A DNA stretch of 64,000 nt from Paraburkholderia ribeironis (GCF_900019265.1 NZ_CYGX02000005.1:208845-272844); one strand, 5' to 3'; numbered from the stretch's first letter, positions 33,297 through 43,452 are shown. A program made the numbers and translations. Notes: generated from the sequence alone by a model not told the origin.

Positions 33297-35933
33297 ATGG
33301 CCACCGGCGAAGCTCCGATTGCTGAGATGGGCGCGACCATGGACGCTGCTTTCGACGTGGTGCTGTCGCCGGTTGCGTCCGCGCAACGCCCCGCGCTCGA
33401 CGCAATCCGGATCGTCGACGACCTGTTCGCAATCGGGCGCAGCGAGGCGCCGTTTACCGATTACCCCACTGAACGAATCGCGCGTCTGTCGCGCCGTCAT
33501 GCGCGCATTTTCACCGAGCACGGCGCGGCCTACGTCGCCGACCTCGGCAGCAAGAACGGCACGACGCTGAACGGCGCCCCGGTGCGGCAAACGCCGGCGC
33601 GCCTGCGAGCCGGCGACCAACTGTGCTTTGGCGGCGAGCTTTGCTACCGGGTGGGGATCGAGCCGCGTGCGCGGATCGTCGCGGCCGCTGCCGCAGCGCC
33701 CGCGCCAGGCCTGTTGCTGGTGCCGCAGCGCGACGACCTCGGCTTGCAGCCGATCGAGGTCAAGGCATTCCCGTTTCTCGTCAGCAAGACGGACGACGTC
33801 TTTGCGCGCTACAAGGATCGCTACCCGCATCAGGTCAACTACATCTCGCGGCGTCACGCGCACATCTTTCTGAAGGGCGGTGATCTCTACGTCGAGGATC
33901 TCGGCAGCACCAACGGTACGTTCGTCGGCGCAAAGCGTCTGGACGAGTCCGCGTTGCCGCTGCGGGACGGCGACCTCGTTGCATTTGGCGGCGACCACTT
34001 CGTCTACAGGGTGTCGTTGCAGAACCCCGCTGACGCCGAACCCACCGTGACCCAGCTATTCCTCGCTCCAGCTGTCGACGATGCGGCGGATGCCGACAAG
34101 ACTACGTTCGTCGGCGCCGCGCATTCGTTCCTCGATATCTTTTGCGTCGATCCGGCGCTACAACGCGAAGACGAAATCAACGAAACGGCACAACGCGTCT
34201 GCGCGCATGCGAAGCGCGATACACCGACTGGCGCCGCGAGAGGTGCGATCGAGGGCAAAGGAGTGAGCGGTACGCATGGAGCTAGCGGCGTGAACGGTGC
34301 GGGCAGTACCGGCGACGCGCGTGCTGCGAGCCGCTCAGGCAGCGCGAGCGCCACGAAACGCAAGCCGCGACGCTGGCGCCTGCTCGCCGGCGAACTCGGC
34401 AAGGCGTTCGCGGACGGCGATCGCCCGAACGTGAGACGCGTCGCGGGTTGGGGCGGTGCGGGTGTCGTCGTGCTGGCGGCAATCGCTGCGACGCTTTATC
34501 TGCATGGTTCGTCGGAGCGCGAATTGAAGAACCTTCTGGCGAGCGGCGATTACGCGAGCGCGGTCGCGGCGGCGAAGGGTTATCTGGCGAATCATCCGAC
34601 CGATACGAAGGTCAGTGCGCTCGCCAGTGAAGCGCTGCTGAAGGCGGAGCTCCCAGGCTGGCTGAACGCGCTGCAAAAGGCGCAGTTCGATCAGGCCGAC
34701 GCGCTGCTCAAGGAGATGCGCTCGTTGAGCGCGAACAATGCGGACGCCACGTCGCTGGTCGGCGAACTGCAGTGGGTGGGCGATCTGGAACGCTTCGTGG
34801 CGACGCGCGGCGGTGTGGACGCGCCGATCCGCATGTATGCGGACGAATCCACCATCAACAATCTGCTGCAGCGCTGGGACGATGACGCGAAAAGTCACCA
34901 GCGCGCGCTCGACCGGATTGCGTCGTACGTGCCGGTGTTTGCCGAGCCCTACGCGCTGGCGCTGAGTCATCTGCGCAAGCTGGAAAGCGACGACTCGGTG
35001 TATGTCGCCGCGATCGACCGGCTGAACGGCGTGATACGCACCGAACTGGCACGCGATAAACCCGACGCGCTGCCGCCCGTGCTCGACGATTACGCGCAGC
35101 GTTATCCGCGGCTGGCGGGTCTCGATCGGGTGCGCGAGGATTTGCGCCAGTACGCCGCCATGCTGAATGCCGCGCTCAGCCGTCAACTGACGCCACTGCT
35201 CGCGATGCTGAAGTCCGTGCGTTTCAGCACGCCGCCTTTTCAGGCGCAGTTCCGGCAACTGGCCGCGAGCCGTTTGCCGTCCGCGGACGTGATCCGGCGG
35301 CTTGACGCAGTGAGCGAGGCCTGGCAGCGCGGCGACGCTCGCGAGGCGCTGGCCGGTTTGCAGGCGATGCCGGCCGGGCCCTGGTCCGACGTGCTTGCGG
35401 CGGAAGCCGCGCACAAGAAGGCGCTGCTCGACCAGTACACCGATTTGCAGAAGACCCGCGGCGGCAAGGACTACGACCAGCGGCTGCTGTCGTTCTACGC
35501 GAGTCTCGATCCGCAGGCGGACGTCTGGTTCGTGCAGGCGATCCAGAAAGATGTCGCCGCGTTGCACGACAAGGCGCTGGCGCGTGCGCAAGACCTGCTG
35601 CTGCGCGCGCAGAGCCTGTGGAAACAGTATCGCGCGAGCGGTTCGATCGGCGGCACGCAACGGCTCGAAGCGGGTATCTCGCCGGGCTTTCGCAGCGAGG
35701 CGCGGTTGCTGTCCGATGCGCAAACGACGGCGCAGCAGGGCATGCGTATCTATACGCAATTGAAGGCCGATCATCCGGCCGAGTTCGATCGCCTGCTCGC
35801 GGATATCGAGGCCGAAGCCAGCTTGCAGCGCCGCTCGTTGACGGAGTTGCGCATGGTGCTGGACCCGGAACTGTTGAAGGCGAAGCTGGCGTTGATCGGA
35901 GGCGAGCAGAGTGAAGCGCGATCCTCACCCTAG
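33297..35933 (+). CDS. double-FHA membrane protein
   Basis: An 878-aa protein. Two FHA phosphothreonine-binding domains lie at about 35-120 (LSRRHARIFTE, DLGSKNGTTLNG) and 150-245 (ISRRHAHIFLKG, DLGSTNGTFVG), both with the RRH and N-G cores. A disordered basic segment leads to one membrane helix near 385-403, then about 470 residues of periplasmic helical repeats. It heads the exporter operon and overlaps the HlyD gene. It probably links the kinase to the exporter by binding phosphorylated partners. Confidence 0.88.
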   Translation: MATGEAPIAEMGATMDAAFDVVLSPVASAQRPALDAIRIVDDLFAIGRSEAPFTDYPTERIARLSRRHARIFTEHGAAYVADLGSKNGTTLNGAPVRQTPARLRAGDQLCFGGELCYRVGIEPRARIVAAAAAAPAPGLLLVPQRDDLGLQPIEVKAFPFLVSKTDDVFARYKDRYPHQVNYISRRHAHIFLKGGDLYVEDLGSTNGTFVGAKRLDESALPLRDGDLVAFGGDHFVYRVSLQNPADAEPTVTQLFLAPAVDDAADADKTTFVGAAHSFLDIFCVDPALQREDEINETAQRVCAHAKRDTPTGAARGAIEGKGVSGTHGASGVNGAGSTGDARAASRSGSASATKRKPRRWRLLAGELGKAFADGDRPNVRRVAGWGGAGVVVLAAIAATLYLHGSSERELKNLLASGDYASAVAAAKGYLANHPTDTKVSALASEALLKAELPGWLNALQKAQFDQADALLKEMRSLSANNADATSLVGELQWVGDLERFVATRGGVDAPIRMYADESTINNLLQRWDDDAKSHQRALDRIASYVPVFAEPYALALSHLRKLESDDSVYVAAIDRLNGVIRTELARDKPDALPPVLDDYAQRYPRLAGLDRVREDLRQYAAMLNAALSRQLTPLLAMLKSVRFSTPPFQAQFRQLAASRLPSADVIRRLDAVSEAWQRGDAREALAGLQAMPAGPWSDVLAAEAAHKKALLDQYTDLQKTRGGKDYDQRLLSFYASLDPQADVWFVQAIQKDVAALHDKALARAQDLLLRAQSLWKQYRASGSIGGTQRLEAGISPGFRSEARLLSDAQTTAQQGMRIYTQLKADHPAEFDRLLADIEAEASLQRRSLTELRMVLDPELLKAKLALIGGEQSEARSSP

Positions 35934-37284
35934 GCCTTTGTCGGAGGCGCTGGAAGATCACAGCGTCGAGGGCATCGCGATCCTGACCGCCGAGCCGGTG
36001 CGGCTCGCGCGTGCGTTGATCTGGGCGATGGTCGCGCTGGTAGTGGCTGGCTTGCTGTGGTCGTTCGTCGGCCGCGCGGATGTGATCGTCAGCGCGCAAG
36101 GGACCTTGTCGCCGGAATCGGAAGTGCGCCGCATCTACGCGCCGATCGACGGCGAACTGGCGGACCTTTATATCGCGGAGGGGCAGCCGGTGTCGAAAGG
36201 CGACGTGCTGGCGCGGCTGAATGCGCGCGGCGCGATCGAGGCGGCGAGCAATGCGCTGCAGGCGCAACTCAAACTCGAGGACGCCGAGCGCGACTGGAAG
36301 CAGTTCCCGGAGAAGAAGGCGCTGATGGAGCGCAAGGCCGCCGCGCTCAAGGCGCAGATGGAAGTGGAAGCGCGTCTGCACGAAAACCGCGTCTCCGAAG
36401 GCACCACCAAGCTTGCAGAAGGGCAGAAGGCCGAACTCGACGAAGCGCGCAGCGTGCTCGACAACGCGCGGCGCACACGCGAGGCGGCGCGTCAGGAACT
36501 GGACCGTTACTCGAAACTGTTCGCGCAACCAGGCGGTGGCGGCATCGCCGAATTGCAGGTTGAACAGAAGCGCACAGCTGCCATGGAAGCGGACAATGCC
36601 TACCGTGTCGCGCAATCGAAACTGGCGGAACTCGACTTTCGCCTGAGTCATGAATATGCGCAGGCGAATGCGCAACTCCAAACCAGCGGCCAGCAGACCA
36701 CTGACCTGCAGCTGCAATACGATGCCGCGGTGCGCGATATCACCGACGCGGAAGACAAGCTGCGTCTGCAATTGCAGACTGCTCGCCTCGTGTCCGAAGC
36801 TGCCGCCCGCGTTCGCTTCGAGAACATCGACAAGGACAATTTTCTGCTGATCTTAGCTCCAGTCTCGGGCGTCATCACCGACGTGACGTCGACGCAACGC
36901 GGCGACAAGATCCAGGCGAACGCGCCGCTCGGCGGTATTGCGCCGAAAGATGCGCGGCCGGTGCTGAAGATCGAGATCGCCGAACACGATCGCGCCTTTC
37001 TGCATGAAGGCTTGCCGGTCAAGCTGAAATTCAACGCGTTTCCGTACCAGCGCTATGGCTTGATCAGCGGCACGCTTGCGTATATCTCGCCGGCCACCAA
37101 ACCGTCGTTGCAGGACAAGCAACCGGTCTACGAGGGGCGCGTCACGCTCGAGCAGGACTACTACCAGATCGCCGGCACGCGTTATCCGTTGCGCTACGGT
37201 ATGACCGCCAACGCGGAGATCGTGGTGCGCGAGCGGCGCCTGATCGATCTGGGTCTCGACCCGTTCAGGCAGGTGGCGGGTTGA
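35911..37284 (+). CDS. HlyD-family membrane-fusion protein
   Basis: A 457-aa adaptor. A cytoplasmic start (about 30 residues) leads to a membrane helix (ALIWAMVALVVAGLLWSFVG), a first half-lipoyl segment (VRRIYAPIDGELADLYIAEG), a long coiled coil and a C-terminal half-lipoyl/beta-barrel region (LAPVSGVITDVTSTQRGD). It starts at GTG 35911 inside the FHA gene end (23-nt overlap), so the two are coupled. It would bridge the C39 ABC exporter and the TolC-like protein. Confidence 0.9.
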   Translation: MKRDPHPRPLSEALEDHSVEGIAILTAEPVRLARALIWAMVALVVAGLLWSFVGRADVIVSAQGTLSPESEVRRIYAPIDGELADLYIAEGQPVSKGDVLARLNARGAIEAASNALQAQLKLEDAERDWKQFPEKKALMERKAAALKAQMEVEARLHENRVSEGTTKLAEGQKAELDEARSVLDNARRTREAARQELDRYSKLFAQPGGGGIAELQVEQKRTAAMEADNAYRVAQSKLAELDFRLSHEYAQANAQLQTSGQQTTDLQLQYDAAVRDITDAEDKLRLQLQTARLVSEAAARVRFENIDKDNFLLILAPVSGVITDVTSTQRGDKIQANAPLGGIAPKDARPVLKIEIAEHDRAFLHEGLPVKLKFNAFPYQRYGLISGTLAYISPATKPSLQDKQPVYEGRVTLEQDYYQIAGTRYPLRYGMTANAEIVVRERRLIDLGLDPFRQVAG

Positions 37285-37321
37285 ATACGCCGATTACATA
37301 TCAATTCAAGGAGCGGATGAG

Positions 37322-38074
37322 ATGACCGCGATAGTGCGTATCGATGATGAAGTCGTGGACGTGGCCGAGTTCATTCGTCTTCTGAAGCTGACCGGCCAGT
37401 TCGAGAGCCTGATCGAGCAGATCGTGCGCGACAAGCTCACGGTGCATGCGGCGAAGAAGCAGGGCGTCGTGGTGAGCGCCGATGAAATCCAGCAGCGCGC
37501 CGACCAGTTCCGCCGTGTGCGCGGCTTGCATCGCGCGACGGATATGAACCAGTACCTCGACGCATTGAACGTGAACCTCGACGAGTTCGAGGCGTTCATC
37601 ACGGACGGCTTGTATCAGGAGAAGATGCTCGACGAAGTGGGCAACGAAGCCGCGATCAGGGACTACTTCGCGCTGAATTCGCCGAAGTTCGACGCGATCG
37701 AGGTGAGCCATATCGTGCTCGACAGCGAGGGCAAGGCGAAGGAAATGATTTCATATCTGCGCGACGATCCCGACAGCTTTGCCGACATGGCGCGCGAGCA
37801 TTCGATCGCCGATACGCGCGAAGCGGGCGGCGTGATCGGCAAGGTGCTGCGCGGCTCGTTGAAGCCGGACATCGAAGCGAAGATTTTCAACGCGGCGGTG
37901 GGCGATCTGCTGGGGCCGTTCGCGTCGGCGGATCGCTCGTGCTTCGAGATTTTCGCCGTGACGGCCAAGTATCCGGCGACGCTCGACGCGGACGTGGCCG
38001 CCGAAGTCAGGCGGTTGTTGCGCGAGAGCTGGTTGATGGCGCGTGCGCAGGAGCATGTGATCGAAGCGCGCTAG
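37322..38074 (+). CDS. leaderless SurA/parvulin-type peptidyl-prolyl isomerase
   Basis: A 250-aa protein with a SurA-like N-terminal helical part and a parvulin domain (about 120-215) with VSHIVLDSEGKAKEMI, FADMAREHSIADTREAGG and IFNAAVGDLLGPFAS. It lacks a signal peptide, so unlike SurA it should act in the cytoplasm. Lying between the HlyD and ABC genes, it is likely a chaperone that keeps precursors unfolded for export. Confidence 0.85.
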   Translation: MTAIVRIDDEVVDVAEFIRLLKLTGQFESLIEQIVRDKLTVHAAKKQGVVVSADEIQQRADQFRRVRGLHRATDMNQYLDALNVNLDEFEAFITDGLYQEKMLDEVGNEAAIRDYFALNSPKFDAIEVSHIVLDSEGKAKEMISYLRDDPDSFADMAREHSIADTREAGGVIGKVLRGSLKPDIEAKIFNAAVGDLLGPFASADRSCFEIFAVTAKYPATLDADVAAEVRRLLRESWLMARAQEHVIEAR

Positions 38075-38197
38075 CCGGGCCCCGTGTTTCGCTCAGCTTC
38101 TGAGCAACGCAAACGCGCCACCGCGCCACGCCACGTGAAGTAACCCGCAGCAAAGTAACCCGCAGCAAAGACCAGCCGAATCGAGGTTCGCAAGCAC

Positions 38198-41100
38198 ATG
38201 GATGCACCCCAGACCGCGCCCTCCACCGCCGAGTTTCTCGCCTCGGTGGAAATTCTCTCGCCGTTTTCGCGCGATGAGATCGAGCGTCTTGCCGACTATG
38301 CGCAGGCCCGCTTCTATTCGTTCGGCGAAACGGTCTGCTCCGCAGGGGAGGTAGCCGACGGTCTTTACGTGGTGCGCACGGGCTCGGTACGCATCTTCAC
38401 GGAGGAGCACGGCAAGGAAGTCAGCGTAGGCGTGCGCAAGTCCGGCGAGATCTTCGCCGACATCGCGATGTTGCGCACGTACGTGCACGAAGCGTCGGTG
38501 CGGGCGTCCGCGAAAACCGAGTTGCTGTTCATTCCGCGCACTGCGATCGAACCCGTGATAACCGGCAACGAGGCCGCGTTGGCGTTCGTTGCGAGCTACG
38601 TGGCGATCAATTCCGCGGGCGGCTTCGTCGCGCAGCTATTTGATTTGCGCGGCAAGCTGAATAAAGCCGAACTCGAGGAATATGTGCGCAGCGTCGGCGT
38701 CAAACGGGTGGCCGCCGGCAAGGAGATTCTCAAGCAGGACGGACGCGAAGACCGGCGGCTTTACGTGGTGCGGCAAGGCTCAGTGCGCATCGTGCGGCAC
38801 GAGGAAGGCCACGACTACACGCTCGCGACGCTCGGCGAAGGCGAGATCTTCGGCGAGAAAGCATGCCTGATGCGCCAGGAACAGATGGCGTCGGCCGTCG
38901 CGGCGACCGACACGCGGCTGCTGGTGATTCCGGAGCGCACGGTTCATTTCATCCTCGAACGCAATCCGAAGCTGCGCGAAGTGCTCGACGAGCGCATTCG
39001 TTACGGCGACCGCGAATTGCAGCGGCAAAAGCGGCTCGAACAGCGGCGCAAGTTGCCGTTGATGCTCGACTTGCAGAGCAAACCCGAGTTCGGCGAGAAG
39101 GTGATCAAGCGCTTCGCATTGGTCGAACAGGCCGAAGAAATGGACTGTGGTGCCGCGTGCCTCGCGATGGTGTGCCGCCACTACAGCATACCGATGACGC
39201 TCGGCAAATTGCGCGAGCTCGCCAACGTCACGACCCAGGGCGCGACACTCGACAGCCTCGCACGCGCCGGCGAATCGCTCGGCTTTACCGCACGCGGCGT
39301 GCAATGCACGTTCGATTCGTTGCGCGGCTTCGAGCTGCCGTTCATCGTGCATTGGGAGGGCTATCACTACGTCGTCGTGTACGGGCTCTCGAAGGAGTAC
39401 GTGTGGGTCGCGGACCCGGCGCTCGGCTTCAGGAAATTGACCGTTGAAGATTTCGAGCGCGGCTGGAGCGGGACCTGTCTGCTGTTCACCGGCGGACCGC
39501 AGCTATTGCAGATGTCGGCGGCGCGCTCGCCGTGGATCCGCTTTGTTGGCTACCTCAAGCCGTACCGGAAGATTCTCGGCCATCTGTTTCTCGCGACCTT
39601 CGTGATTCAGGTGCTAGGCGTGATTCCACCGCTGATCATCCAGAACATTCTCGACGGCGTGATCGTGCATCAGAACGTCAGCCTGCTGCATCTGCTGATC
39701 GGCGGGCTGATCATCTCCAACGTGTTTTCGCAGTTGATGTCGACGATTCGCGCGTATCTCGCCAACTTCATGGTGCGCAACATGGACTTCGCGATGATGT
39801 CGCAGTTCTTCAGGCACACCATGTCGTTGCCGTTCTCGTTCTTCGCGAAGCGCAAGACCGGCGATATCTTCGCGCGCTTCCAGGAGAACCAGACGATCCG
39901 CGCGTTCCTCACCGAATCCACCGTCACCACTGCGCTGAACTTGCTGATGGTGTTCATCTACTTCACGATCATGTTCGTCTACAACGTGAAGATGACCCTG
40001 GTGCTGATCGCCTTCGTGATTCCGATCATGGCGCTGACCGCGTTGGCCACGCCGAAGATCAAGGCCTACGCGCGCGAAGTATTCACCGCGTCGACCGACT
40101 CGAAGTCGTTTCTGATGGAAGCGCTCGCCGGCGTGGAGACCGTCAAGGGCATGGGTATCGAACGGCCGGTGCGTTTGCGCTGGGAGAAGAAGTACGCGAA
40201 GGCGCTCGAAGTGCAGTATCGCGCACATGCGTTCAACATTCTGGTCGGGGCGGGCAGCCAGTTGCTGAACGCCGCGACCACGATCGCGATTCTGTGGGTC
40301 GGAGCGAATCTGGTGTTGGCGCGCGAACTGACGATTGGCCAGTTGATCGCGTTCAATGCGTTCATGGGCAGCGTGCTGGGTCCGTTGATGGGACTGGTCG
40401 GCTTGTGGAGCATGCTCAACGATGCGGGCGTGGCGATGGAGCGACTCGGCGATGTGCTCGACATCGAGCCCGAACAGAAGCCGCAGGATTTGCCTTCGAG
40501 GGTGATGCTGCCGGAGCTGCAAGGCGAGATCAGCCTGAGCGGCGTGTATTTCCGCTACGGCGAAAACGACTCGGCGTACGTGCTGGAGAACATCAGCTTC
40601 GACATCAAGCCTGGCGAACTGGTGGCGATCGTCGGGCGCAGCGGCTCGGGCAAGACCACGCTCGCAAAGTTGCTGGTCGGCTTCTACGCGCCGACCGAAG
40701 GAAAGATGACCATCGACGGCTACGATCTCGGCGTGGTCGACAAGGCCTATTACCGCGCGCAGATCGGCTACGTGATGCAAAGCAATCTGCTGTTCTCCGG
40801 CACGATTGCGGAGAACATCGCGAGCGGCGACGATGCGCCCGAGCGGCGCCGCATCGAAGAAGTGGCGAAGATGGCCGACGCGCACGCGTTCATCAGCAAG
40901 ATGCCGCTCGGCTACGAGCAGATTGTCGGCGAACGCGGGATAGGTCTGTCCGGTGGACAGATTCAGCGGCTGTGCATTGCGCGCGCACTGTATCACGATC
41001 CACGTCTGCTCGTGTTCGACGAAGCGACCTCGGCGCTCGATTCGCAGTCGGAAAGCAATATCCTCGGCAATATGCACGACATTCTGAAAGGGCGTACGGC

Positions 41101-41254
41101 GGTGATCATCGCGCATCGGCTGAGCACGATCATGCGGGCGGACAAGATTCTCGTGCTGTATGAAGGCGCGATCGTCGAACAGGGCCGTCATGAAGAGTTG
41201 ATTCAGCGCGGTGGCATGTACTACCAGTTGGTCCAGAAACAGTTGAGCGCATGA
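38198..41254 (+). CDS. peptidase-containing ABC exporter with two cNMP-binding domains
   Basis: A 1018-aa protein. Two cyclic-nucleotide-binding domains (about 15-130 and 155-270) precede a C39 peptidase (about 305-430). Its catalytic Cys317 (MDCGAACLAM), His390 (YHYVVVYG) and Asp406 (VADPALG) are all present. A six-helix exporter domain (about 445-735) and an ATPase domain with Walker A GRSGSGKTT, signature LSGGQ and Walker B LLVFDEATSALD follow. It should cut the leaders after Gly26 and export the mature peptides. The twin cNMP domains are unusual and imply gating by cAMP, cGMP or a dinucleotide. It overlaps the activator gene by 4 nt. Confidence 0.95.
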   Translation: MDAPQTAPSTAEFLASVEILSPFSRDEIERLADYAQARFYSFGETVCSAGEVADGLYVVRTGSVRIFTEEHGKEVSVGVRKSGEIFADIAMLRTYVHEASVRASAKTELLFIPRTAIEPVITGNEAALAFVASYVAINSAGGFVAQLFDLRGKLNKAELEEYVRSVGVKRVAAGKEILKQDGREDRRLYVVRQGSVRIVRHEEGHDYTLATLGEGEIFGEKACLMRQEQMASAVAATDTRLLVIPERTVHFILERNPKLREVLDERIRYGDRELQRQKRLEQRRKLPLMLDLQSKPEFGEKVIKRFALVEQAEEMDCGAACLAMVCRHYSIPMTLGKLRELANVTTQGATLDSLARAGESLGFTARGVQCTFDSLRGFELPFIVHWEGYHYVVVYGLSKEYVWVADPALGFRKLTVEDFERGWSGTCLLFTGGPQLLQMSAARSPWIRFVGYLKPYRKILGHLFLATFVIQVLGVIPPLIIQNILDGVIVHQNVSLLHLLIGGLIISNVFSQLMSTIRAYLANFMVRNMDFAMMSQFFRHTMSLPFSFFAKRKTGDIFARFQENQTIRAFLTESTVTTALNLLMVFIYFTIMFVYNVKMTLVLIAFVIPIMALTALATPKIKAYAREVFTASTDSKSFLMEALAGVETVKGMGIERPVRLRWEKKYAKALEVQYRAHAFNILVGAGSQLLNAATTIAILWVGANLVLARELTIGQLIAFNAFMGSVLGPLMGLVGLWSMLNDAGVAMERLGDVLDIEPEQKPQDLPSRVMLPELQGEISLSGVYFRYGENDSAYVLENISFDIKPGELVAIVGRSGSGKTTLAKLLVGFYAPTEGKMTIDGYDLGVVDKAYYRAQIGYVMQSNLLFSGTIAENIASGDDAPERRRIEEVAKMADAHAFISKMPLGYEQIVGERGIGLSGGQIQRLCIARALYHDPRLLVFDEATSALDSQSESNILGNMHDILKGRTAVIIAHRLSTIMRADKILVLYEGAIVEQGRHEELIQRGGMYYQLVQKQLSA

Positions 41255-42615
41255 TGATGAAGATACTCGACCAGATTGAAGAGGCCAGTCCGGCGATTTC
41301 CTATGCGGGCTTGATCGAGCGGATCGAGATACTGCGCTCGACCTTGCGCTGGTCGTCGCGGCTGGAGCGCACGGACATCGACAAGCTGCTCAGGCAGGCC
41401 ACCTCGTTACGCGACGAGGTGATGCAGCTTTCGCACAAGGAGCGTTTCGTGCAGGCGGCGGTGGCCGCCGAGCCGCAACAGCCCGCCGATCAATCGCGCG
41501 CTGCGCGCAGAAAGGCGCTGCTCGAACGCAGCTTTATTTTCGAAGGGACGTTCGGCGACAATCCGCGCCTGCTCGAGTCGCTTGAAATCGCCGAAAAGGC
41601 GGCGCCGACCGACTTGCCCGTGTTGATCGACGGTGAAAGCGGCACTGGCAAGGAATTGATGGCGAAAGTGATTCATGCGAACGGCTCGCGCTCGGACAAG
41701 CCGTTCATCTCCGTGAACTGCGGCGCGATTCCTGAAAATCTGCTGGAGTCCGAACTGTTTGGACATCGCAAAGGCGCGTTTACGGGCGCTTCGAATGATC
41801 GCAAGGGAAAATTCGAAAGCGCGCATACGGGGACCATCTTTCTCGACGAAATCGGCGAGTTGCCGCTCGCCGGCCAGGTGAAACTGTTGCGCGTGCTCGA
41901 AGCGCATGAGATCCAGCGCGTGGGGTCGGACGAACCGATCGCGGTCGACACGCGCATCGTCGCGGCCACCAATCGCAATCTGCGGCAGCTCAGCGAAGAG
42001 GGCAAATTCCGCGAGGACCTGTTCTACCGGCTCAGCGTGATTCACGTCACGTTGCCGCCATTGCGCGAGCGCCGCGATGAAATACCGCTGCTGATCTCAT
42101 GGTTCGGCGACGAGGCCGCCGGCACGTTAAAACGCCGTCCCGTCAGACTGACGCCGCGTTTGCGCGACTTTCTGCTGAACTACGCGTTTCCGGGCAATAT
42201 TCGCGAACTGCGCAACGTAATGTATCGGGTGTCGTGTCTTGCGGGGGACATGGCGGATGTCGATCATTTGCCGCTGGACATGCGGCCGGCGGCGCCGGGC
42301 TCGGCGGCTGCAGCGGGCGGCGCGAGCGCGACCGGTCAGGAGCCGATCAGCGTGGCCAATCTGATGTCGCTGAGCGACGCCAAACGGGCCGCCAGTGACG
42401 ATGCCGAGAAAGCCTTTCTGGAACGTGGTCTGCGCGAAGTGAGCGGCACTGTCGCCGAACTCGCGCGGCGCATCGACATGAACCGCTCGCATCTGCAAAT
42501 GCTGTTGAAGAAGCACGGCTTGCATTCGAAGGATTTCCGCAATCGCAATGTGCAAGCCGCGAACCGCAATGGCACCGACGAACGCGAGCGCGACGAAGAA
42601 GACGGCGAGACATGA
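41251..42615 (+). CDS. sigma-54-dependent transcriptional activator
   Basis: A 454-aa bacterial enhancer-binding protein. A short N-terminal domain of about 95 residues, not a receiver, precedes the AAA+ domain with Walker A GESGTGKE (128-135), the sigma-54 contact loop GAFTGA (175-180) and LDEIGELPL. A Fis-type helix-turn-helix lies near 410-435 (VAELARRIDMNRSHLQMLLK). It starts in an ATGA overlap with the exporter gene. It is the only such activator in the window and is the natural candidate for the four peptide promoters. With no receiver, Ser/Thr phosphorylation or FHA binding may control it. Confidence 0.92.
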   Translation: MMMKILDQIEEASPAISYAGLIERIEILRSTLRWSSRLERTDIDKLLRQATSLRDEVMQLSHKERFVQAAVAAEPQQPADQSRAARRKALLERSFIFEGTFGDNPRLLESLEIAEKAAPTDLPVLIDGESGTGKELMAKVIHANGSRSDKPFISVNCGAIPENLLESELFGHRKGAFTGASNDRKGKFESAHTGTIFLDEIGELPLAGQVKLLRVLEAHEIQRVGSDEPIAVDTRIVAATNRNLRQLSEEGKFREDLFYRLSVIHVTLPPLRERRDEIPLLISWFGDEAAGTLKRRPVRLTPRLRDFLLNYAFPGNIRELRNVMYRVSCLAGDMADVDHLPLDMRPAAPGSAAAAGGASATGQEPISVANLMSLSDAKRAASDDAEKAFLERGLREVSGTVAELARRIDMNRSHLQMLLKKHGLHSKDFRNRNVQAANRNGTDERERDEEDGET

Positions 42616-42676
42616 ATTCGAGCCCGGGTCCAGGTCCAGGCACGCGCCCCACTCCGAGCCCTATCTGACGGCGCCG

Positions 42677-43447
42677 TCAGGGCGACGGATTGAGCAGGGT
42701 TTTGTCGGACGCATTCGGGTCTTCTGCTTGCACGACCACCGCAGTGATATTGTCGCGGCCGCCGCGTGCGAGTGCCAGCTCGACCAGTTCCTCGGACGCC
42801 TTCTCGCGCTGCGGCGAGGTCAACACCGAGACTATCTCGTCATCGCTGAGTTCGTTGCTCAGGCCGTCGCTGCATAGCAGGAACACATCGCCATCGGCGA
42901 CTTCGATCACATCGTCGTCGAGTTCGAGCAGATCGGTCGCCCCCACCGCACGCGTGATCATATGCTGCGCCGGATGATGGCGCGCTTCTTCATCGGTGAT
43001 CACGCCGAGCGATTTGAGCTGTTCCACCTGACTGTGATCGCGCGTGAGTTGCCGCAAGCGTCCTTCGCGATACAGATAGATGCGGCTGTCGCCCGCCCAC
43101 AGATAACCGCAGAAGCGATCGCACGCGAGCAGCGCCACCACCGTGCTGCCGATGCGCTGCACCTGACGGCGCGCGGCTTCGTCGCGCAGTTGACGGTTGG
43201 CGGTCTGCAGGCGCGCACGCGCGTCGGCAATCAGCGTCTTCATGCTGACGGGCGCCGCGAGCCGGCTCAGCGCGTCGATCACCAGACGGCTCGCCAGATC
43301 GCCGACCGCATGTCCGCCCATGCCGTCGGCGACGGCCCAGCGCCCGGGTTCGGGCTGGTCGAGGCAGGCATCTTCGTTGATTTCGCGGACGCGGCCGACG
43401 TCGGAGCGAGCGGACGACGTCCAGCGAAATTGGCTCGCACAGGTCAC
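42677..43447 (-). CDS. PP2C-family Ser/Thr phosphatase
   Basis: A 256-aa soluble PP2C phosphatase: SDVGRVREINEDA, ADGMGGHAVGDLAS, YLWAGDSRIYLYREG, SDGLSNELSDDEI and GRDNITAVVV, with all metal-binding Asp residues visible. It should reverse kinase action. Its start lies 5 nt after the stop of peptide F, so both come from one sigma-54 promoter: peptide induction would also raise phosphatase, giving feedback. It is convergent with the activator gene across a 16-bp palindrome (42665-42680). Confidence 0.93.
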   Translation of the reverse strand: MTCASQFRWTSSARSDVGRVREINEDACLDQPEPGRWAVADGMGGHAVGDLASRLVIDALSRLAAPVSMKTLIADARARLQTANRQLRDEAARRQVQRIGSTVVALLACDRFCGYLWAGDSRIYLYREGRLRQLTRDHSQVEQLKSLGVITDEEARHHPAQHMITRAVGATDLLELDDDVIEVADGDVFLLCSDGLSNELSDDEIVSVLTSPQREKASEELVELALARGGRDNITAVVVQAEDPNASDKTLLNPSP

Positions 43448-43452
43448 AACGG

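Noticed and set aside
39532..41191. Two 500-codon frames over the ABC exporter
   Set aside because: Both are out of frame with the strongly supported exporter and show shadow composition.
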